DNA from: Cytophagales bacterium
GTDB taxonomy: Bacteria > Bacteroidota > Bacteroidia > Cytophagales > UBA9547
Length of the DNA stretch: 11,282 nucleotides
Assembly (NCBI GenBank): GCA_025360395.1
Contig: JANYCH010000401.1
Coordinates: forward strand, 1-11,282
Direction: 5' to 3'
Positions within the stretch are counted from its first letter, which is position 1. The number at the start of each line of letters is the position of its first letter. Shown here piece by piece: positions 7,394 to 11,282 of this stretch. Under the pieces are notes generated by a model that worked only from the letters and a program-made list of their open reading frames with translations, made no database searches and had not been told where the DNA came from. Both the position numbers and the translations under genes were made by a program.

Positions 7394-8395
7394 CTAAACT
7401 TCTAATAAAGACAACCTTTTTTTAAGAGTCCTTAACCTTACAAATTGTTCACCTTCAAAATCTGAAACCGAAAAATCATGTTGTTTGAATTTTTCAAAAA
7501 GCTCAGCCATTCCTTTCTCAAGAGTATATTCCAGTTTAAAATCTGGTAAAAGGTTGCCTAAATAATCAAAATTCACTTTGTAATCCCTGGAATCTGCACC
7601 TACTTCTCCGGTATAGACTATTGTAGCATTAGGAACAAGCTTTTGAACCAGGTTACCTACATCTTTCACCTGGTAATTCTCCTTATTACCACCAATATTT
7701 ACTATCTGCTTGTGTACTTTCTCTCTTGGTGCTTCTAAAAAAGCAACAAAAGCCCTGGCTATATCTTTACAATGAACTAAAGGCCTCCATGGCGAACCGT
7801 CACTCATTATCCTGATATCTCCCCTTGCCACTGCGCAACCAAGCAAATTATTTACAACTAAGTCAATCCTTAACATTGCAGAATGCCCGTAAGCAGTTGC
7901 ATTCCTTAGAAATGAAGGCGAAAATTTATCATCAGCCATGGCCATAACCGCCTTTTCTGTTTCAATCTTTGAAATTGCATAGGCAGTCAATGGTACGGTG
8001 GGGTCTCCTTCCACCATATCAGGCTTATCGCTTTTACCATAAATAGAACAGCTACTTGAAAACAGGAATCTGGAAACTCCTGCCTGCTTTGCAATCTCGG
8101 CTAACCTGATTGATCCATCCCGGTTGACCTTATAAGTTATATCAGGATTTAGATCTCCCATAGGGTCATTGGAAATAGCGGCAAGGTGAATCACACAATC
8201 TACTCCTTCAAGGTCTTCAATTGTTAGTTTTCTGAGATCCTTGTTTAACTGCAGATCGGGTTTAGTAAGAGGTTCCCATTCACAACCTCCAAAAAGATTT
8301 ATATCATTTCCAATTACAAAATATCCCTTCGCTTTTAACAGAGGAACTAGATGTGCCCCTATGTAACCATTATGACCAGTAACTAAGACTTTCAT
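7394..8395 (-). CDS. NAD-dependent epimerase/dehydratase (extended SDR family)
   Basis: This 333-residue enzyme opens with MKVLVTGHNGYIG, an NAD-binding Rossmann loop (G7, G10, G13), with D31 at the end of the second strand suggesting a preference for NAD over NADP. The catalytic set is the serine cluster S113-S115, Y139 and K143 (YAISK). The N-R-D-G segment near 91-94 and a W-R-P-L-V-H-C-K-D-I segment further on are typical of nucleotide-sugar epimerases and dehydratases. Such enzymes modify NDP-sugars at C4 or C6 for surface polysaccharides or glycans. The substrate cannot be inferred: the closest neighbours are an acyltransferase (33 nt upstream) and tilS (10 nt downstream), not glycosyltransferases. 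A gmd-like start lies about 7 kb away on the same strand, too far to be the same operon. The family is certain; the exact reaction is open. Confidence 0.88.
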   Translation of the reverse strand: MKVLVTGHNGYIGAHLVPLLKAKGYFVIGNDINLFGGCEWEPLTKPDLQLNKDLRKLTIEDLEGVDCVIHLAAISNDPMGDLNPDITYKVNRDGSIRLAEIAKQAGVSRFLFSSSCSIYGKSDKPDMVEGDPTVPLTAYAISKIETEKAVMAMADDKFSPSFLRNATAYGHSAMLRIDLVVNNLLGCAVARGDIRIMSDGSPWRPLVHCKDIARAFVAFLEAPREKVHKQIVNIGGNKENYQVKDVGNLVQKLVPNATIVYTGEVGADSRDYKVNFDYLGNLLPDFKLEYTLEKGMAELFEKFKQHDFSVSDFEGEQFVRLRTLKKRLSLLEV

Positions 8396-8428
8396 GTTTT
8401 AAAATTTCAAAATTTAGAAAACCTGAGA

Positions 8429-9166
8429 CTAACCCTTTCTAAGCTTCGTCTCAATTTGTGAATATACTTCTGATTTTAAAGAATCAATATCATTTTTATT
8501 CAACCCACTTGTCATCACCGGTGAAAGAAATTGGATCTTGATGATACCAGGTTGCAAAGTATAATTCGGAACCCTGGGCATTACATTTTTGCTATTGTGC
8601 ATAATCATAGGAACAATTGGCCTTTGTACCTCAACAGCCAAACTAAATGCCCCATTCATAAATGGTTGTAATAATTCAGCACCTTTATTCATCGTGCCCT
8701 CAGGAAAAATAAGAATTGAAATCCCTTCTTTTATTTTTTTCACCATTGTCAGCATACTTTTATGTCTGCTTTCTATGCTGTTTCTTTTTACGAGAATAAC
8801 CACATGCCTGTACATTAAACCAAAAACCGGTATTTTAAGTAATTCTACTTTTCCTAATGGACGAAAGTCATTTGGTATTGCCAAACAAATGGCTATTCCA
8901 TCCAGAAATGAATTGTGGTTACATGCGAAAATATAGGCCTCATTATGATCGAAATTCTCTTGTCCTTCAATTTTATAAAAAACCAGACAAAATGAGCTAA
9001 AGCTGTATCCCCAGCAGCGAAGAAAAAAGTAAGCGATTTTCCCAGCTCTTTTTTCATCATTTACTATAGCAATAGTTAAAAGTATAAGCAAGGTAAAGGT
9101 TACCATGCAAACAGTAAAGACTAATACTCCATAAAAAAAGTAAAGTCTTCTTAAAAACAATCCCAT
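8429..9166 (-). CDS. PlsC-like 1-acyl-sn-glycerol-3-phosphate acyltransferase
   Basis: The 245-residue protein has the four acyltransferase motifs in order: HxxxxD as H84-N-S-F-L-D89, GKVELLKIPVFG at 105-116, FPEGT at 154-158, and RPIVPM at 182-187. It has a strong hydrophobic segment at about 8-33 and another at about 47-65, placing it at the inner face of the cytoplasmic membrane. Family members transfer an acyl chain to the sn-2 position of lysophosphatidic acid to make phosphatidic acid; some paralogues acylate ornithine lipids or other lysolipids instead, and this cannot be separated by motif alone. The gene starts 44 nt after the serine acetyltransferase gene and ends 33 nt before the SDR gene, so it is probably cotranscribed with both. 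Confidence 0.9.
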   Translation of the reverse strand: MGLFLRRLYFFYGVLVFTVCMVTFTLLILLTIAIVNDEKRAGKIAYFFLRCWGYSFSSFCLVFYKIEGQENFDHNEAYIFACNHNSFLDGIAICLAIPNDFRPLGKVELLKIPVFGLMYRHVVILVKRNSIESRHKSMLTMVKKIKEGISILIFPEGTMNKGAELLQPFMNGAFSLAVEVQRPIVPMIMHNSKNVMPRVPNYTLQPGIIKIQFLSPVMTSGLNKNDIDSLKSEVYSQIETKLRKG

Positions 9167-9210
9167 TAAATGATCAAGAATATTTATAGAAACGGGCTAT
9201 AATTCAAAAG

Positions 9211-10005
9211 TTATTTGATAACAACTTCTTCTTTGTGATAAACCCTGGAAAAAGCGGGTATACTTTCAATTAACCAGACATTACCTCCAACAATACTACC
9301 CTTTCCAATCACTGTCTCACCTCCCAATATTGTAGCATTAGAATATATGACCACATCATCCTCAATGGTTGGATGTCTTTTTGTTTGAGCCATTGTTTTT
9401 TCTACACTTAGTGCACCTAAAGTAACTCCCTGGTAAATTTTTACATTATTTCCAATCAAAGCTGTTTCCCCTATTACAATACCGGTACCATGGTCTATGC
9501 AAAAATTGGATCCAATATTGGCTCCCGGGTTAATATCTATCCCAGTCTTACGATGGGCATATTCTGCAAGGATCCTTGGCAAATAAGGAACTTTAAACTG
9601 GTAAAAAATGTGAGCTAACCTATAAACAGCTATGGCGTAAAAGCCTGGATAAGTTAATATTACCTCACTTTGACTATAGGCGGCAGGATCCCCTATATAA
9701 ATCGCCTCTGCATCTGTTTTTATAGTTTCATAAGTGGAAGGCATCAATTCCCAAAAACCATCCAAAACAATTTTGGCTTTTTTCGTGTCGTTATCAAAAG
9801 AAATCATGAGAAGCTCATATAAGTTCGACTTCAAACTGTCGTAAACCCTATCCAGCTCTTGTTCACTTTTATATCTCAACCTTGAATGTTCAGGAAACAG
9901 AAATCCTAAAACCTGATCTATAAACTGATAAGAAAAGTCAATTTCTGGTAATTCCACAAAAGCTTTGTGGCTATCATGAAGTGTTTTTATAAGGTCGATT
10001 CTCAT
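9211..10005 (-). CDS. cysE: Serine O-acetyltransferase (CysE/EpsC family)
   Basis: This 264-residue enzyme should transfer acetyl from acetyl-CoA to L-serine, giving O-acetylserine for cysteine synthesis. Residues 1-120 form the helical N-terminal part; the left-handed β-helix of hexapeptide repeats starts near 155. Landmarks are YPGFYAIAVYRLAH from 119, TGIDINPGANIG from 154, the catalytic Asp-His pair D171-H172 in IDHGTGIVIGET, and H211 in KRHPTIEDD. The C-terminus ends in VYHKEEVVIK. It lacks the GNPAR loop and terminal Ile that E. coli CysE inserts into CysK, so a cysteine synthase complex of that kind looks unlikely. From what I know, this ending is usual for the Bacteroidota form. No cysK or cysM lies next to it. 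It is the first gene of the four-gene minus-strand unit, with a promoter match directly upstream. Confidence 0.93.
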   Translation of the reverse strand: MRIDLIKTLHDSHKAFVELPEIDFSYQFIDQVLGFLFPEHSRLRYKSEQELDRVYDSLKSNLYELLMISFDNDTKKAKIVLDGFWELMPSTYETIKTDAEAIYIGDPAAYSQSEVILTYPGFYAIAVYRLAHIFYQFKVPYLPRILAEYAHRKTGIDINPGANIGSNFCIDHGTGIVIGETALIGNNVKIYQGVTLGALSVEKTMAQTKRHPTIEDDVVIYSNATILGGETVIGKGSIVGGNVWLIESIPAFSRVYHKEEVVIK

Positions 10006-10021
10006 AGATAATTAATTGAAT

Positions 10022-10053
10022 CAAAAGTAAGTATTAGATATTTAAGTCTCCAA
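10022..10053 (-). promoter_or_regulatory. Bacteroidota-type promoter for the cysE-plsC-SDR-tilS operon
   Basis: On the minus strand, TTG (10053-10051) is followed after 21 nt by TACTTTTG (10029-10022), an exact match to TTG-N(17-23)-TAnnTTTG, the consensus for the primary sigma factor of Bacteroidota. Transcription would start near 10015-10018, leaving a short leader of about 10-13 nt before the cysE ATG at 10005. It lies between the lipoprotein terminator and the first gene of the operon, where a promoter is expected. The match is seen; the activity is inferred. Confidence 0.6.
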
Positions 10054-10101
10054 TACTATTACAAAATGATAGACAAAAATTTATAAAATCCATTAATAAT
10101 A

Positions 10102-10140
10102 AAAATGGGATCTGAATAATATATATTCAGATCCCATTTT
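10102..10140 (-). terminator. Rho-independent terminator of the lipoprotein gene
   Basis: The arms 10102-10118 and 10124-10140 are perfectly complementary over 17 bp, with a 5-nt loop (10119-10123). The core ATGGGATCTGAAT gives a moderately stable stem with AT ends. On the minus strand the stem is followed by TTTTTATTATT, counting the last four stem bases as the start of the T-run. It begins 15 nt after the lipoprotein stop codon at 10156 and separates that gene from the cysE operon promoter. Confidence 0.88.
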
Positions 10141-10155
10141 CAAAATCAAAACTAA

Positions 10156-11268
10156 TTATTTCGTCAAAGCTTTTACTTTAACATTAACAGTTTTACCTGT
10201 TGTAGAAGTAGATAAACCTGAAGTCCTAATAACACCCTTTCTGTTGTCAGATGTCAAAAAGATATAAGTAGTATTGTCATCAACTTTAATTCTGTCTGCC
10301 GTTGGTGCAGATAAAGCTGATATGTCAGAAGCAGACATATCATCGAAAGATTTACTTCCTGAGTAGACACTAAATTTAGTAATATCAGAACCTTCAGTAT
10401 TTCCTGTAAAACCTATTGAATTCCGTAAACCAACACCAATAAAATATGGTGTTTGTCCTGCACCAATTGATGAGCCATCAGCTGCCAATCCAACAAAATC
10501 AATATCTGCGCTATTAAGTGTAGCAGATTTTTCATCTGCAGTCATTGATGCTTCTATAAGTGCTGTGCCGGAGAACGTTCCTATTTGACCATTCGTAGTT
10601 AAATAACTAGGAGGTGTTGCATTTTGATCACCTAAAACCGCTGTTCCAGAGATATATGTTGTAGAAGCACCTTTGTAATTCATTGTAACTGTTATTGGAC
10701 CAATAACAGTACGTTTTCCATTAGCTGTGAAATCTCCGGTTCCATTTGTTATCCAAATAGTATAAACATCAGTAGTTGCAGCATCAGAGTTTCTAATTGG
10801 AACTGAAACAGGAACTTGAATATACTTAGAAGACGCTAAACCATCTGGTATATCAAGGGAATATCCTTTAGAAGCGGAACCAGCTGTGAATGTTTTATCA
10901 GCTGTAGGGCTTGCAACAATTGCACCAGCATATCCTGTAGAATTTCCAACATAAACTGGAGAAGACGGGCCGTTATCTTGTGATAAAACCATGTATATTT
11001 TATCCATGTCTTTGTCAGATTTTACATCAAGCATAATAATGGCGCTACCATCACATTTTGAAACATTGATTGCATAAGCTTTGGCATATGTATTCGCATT
11101 CGTAGAATTGTCAAGAGGAGATGTAGAAACTGTTTTTACAGATCCGCCATCACAAGAAGGTGTTGTGACTACTGGTGTTACTTCATCATCTTTTTTCTTA
11201 CCGCAAGATGTAAAAATCAATGTACCGCCTACTAATAAAAGTGAGGCAAACTTTACTACTTTTTTCAT
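10156..11268 (-). CDS. Putative outer-membrane or surface lipoprotein of unknown function
   Basis: The 370-residue product starts with a lipoprotein signal: MKKVVK, a hydrophobic core, then FTSC with the lipid-attached cysteine at C22. The GKKKDDE that follows is charged and acidic, resembling the signals that direct Bacteroidota lipoproteins to the outer membrane or surface. The rest is rich in Ser, Thr, Gly, Ala and Asp, with alternating hydrophobic stretches that suggest β-sandwich domains. Two further cysteines (C39 and C72) could form a disulfide. I recognise no catalytic motif, SusD-like feature or type IX C-terminal sorting domain. The chosen ATG leaves only 14 nt of upstream sequence in the window, so its promoter is not visible. 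It ends at a strong terminator and appears transcriptionally separate from the cysE operon. The function is unknown. Confidence 0.8.
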   Translation of the reverse strand: MKKVVKFASLLLVGGTLIFTSCGKKKDDEVTPVVTTPSCDGGSVKTVSTSPLDNSTNANTYAKAYAINVSKCDGSAIIMLDVKSDKDMDKIYMVLSQDNGPSSPVYVGNSTGYAGAIVASPTADKTFTAGSASKGYSLDIPDGLASSKYIQVPVSVPIRNSDAATTDVYTIWITNGTGDFTANGKRTVIGPITVTMNYKGASTTYISGTAVLGDQNATPPSYLTTNGQIGTFSGTALIEASMTADEKSATLNSADIDFVGLAADGSSIGAGQTPYFIGVGLRNSIGFTGNTEGSDITKFSVYSGSKSFDDMSASDISALSAPTADRIKVDDNTTYIFLTSDNRKGVIRTSGLSTSTTGKTVNVKVKALTK

Positions 11269-11282
11269 TTGGATTGTTTTTG

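Noticed and set aside
8589..8936. Plus-strand open frame of 115 residues opposite the acyltransferase gene
   Set aside because: It is antisense to a gene with all four PlsC motifs; its product shows no recognisable domain.
9211..9260. Missing C-terminal Ile and GNPAR loop of the serine acetyltransferase as a sign of truncation
   Set aside because: The gene has full length with intact catalytic residues, and from what I know this ending is common in the Bacteroidota form, so it is a family trait rather than damage.

Overview
The window looks like chromosomal DNA of a low-GC Bacteroidota bacterium, most likely a Cytophagales-type organism. The evidence is an exported protein joining TPR, PD40 propeller, carboxypeptidase-regulatory-like and OmpA domains (a PorE-like layout). 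It is backed by a lipoprotein with a Bacteroidota-style signal, a serine acetyltransferase of the form I know from Bacteroidota, and promoter-like sites matching TTG-N(17-23)-TAnnTTTG. Genus and species cannot be read from the sequence.

Layout, left to right. (1) Positions 1-33, minus strand: the first 11 codons of a gene running off the left edge, whose N-terminus matches GDP-mannose 4,6-dehydratase (gmd). (2) 149-2596, plus strand: a hybrid sensor histidine kinase with about six membrane segments, two PAS domains, kinase core and receiver, divergent from gmd. (3) 2826-6051, plus strand: a two-gene unit for envelope proteins, a nine-repeat TPR protein followed 28 nt later by the PorE-like protein. 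(4) 10005 back to 6040, minus strand: a probable four-gene operon of serine O-acetyltransferase, PlsC-like acyltransferase, extended SDR sugar-nucleotide epimerase/dehydratase and tilS, with gaps of 44, 33 and 10 nt. A full Bacteroidota-type promoter match lies just upstream of its first gene. tilS meets the PorE-like gene tail to tail with a 12-bp overlap. (5) 11268 back to 10156, minus strand: a lipoprotein of unknown function, ended by a 17-bp perfect hairpin terminator.

Together the genes mix envelope and surface functions (PorE-like protein, TPR protein, lipoprotein, phospholipid acyltransferase, sugar-nucleotide enzymes) with housekeeping functions (lysidine synthesis, cysteine precursor synthesis) and one signalling protein. 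No tRNA, rRNA, CRISPR array, insertion sequence or phage gene was seen. No gap between genes exceeds 300 bases. I did not find a convincing undescribed system. The items most worth following are the TPR/PorE-like pair, the unassigned lipoprotein, the AT-rich palindrome before the TPR gene, and the mixed four-gene operon.
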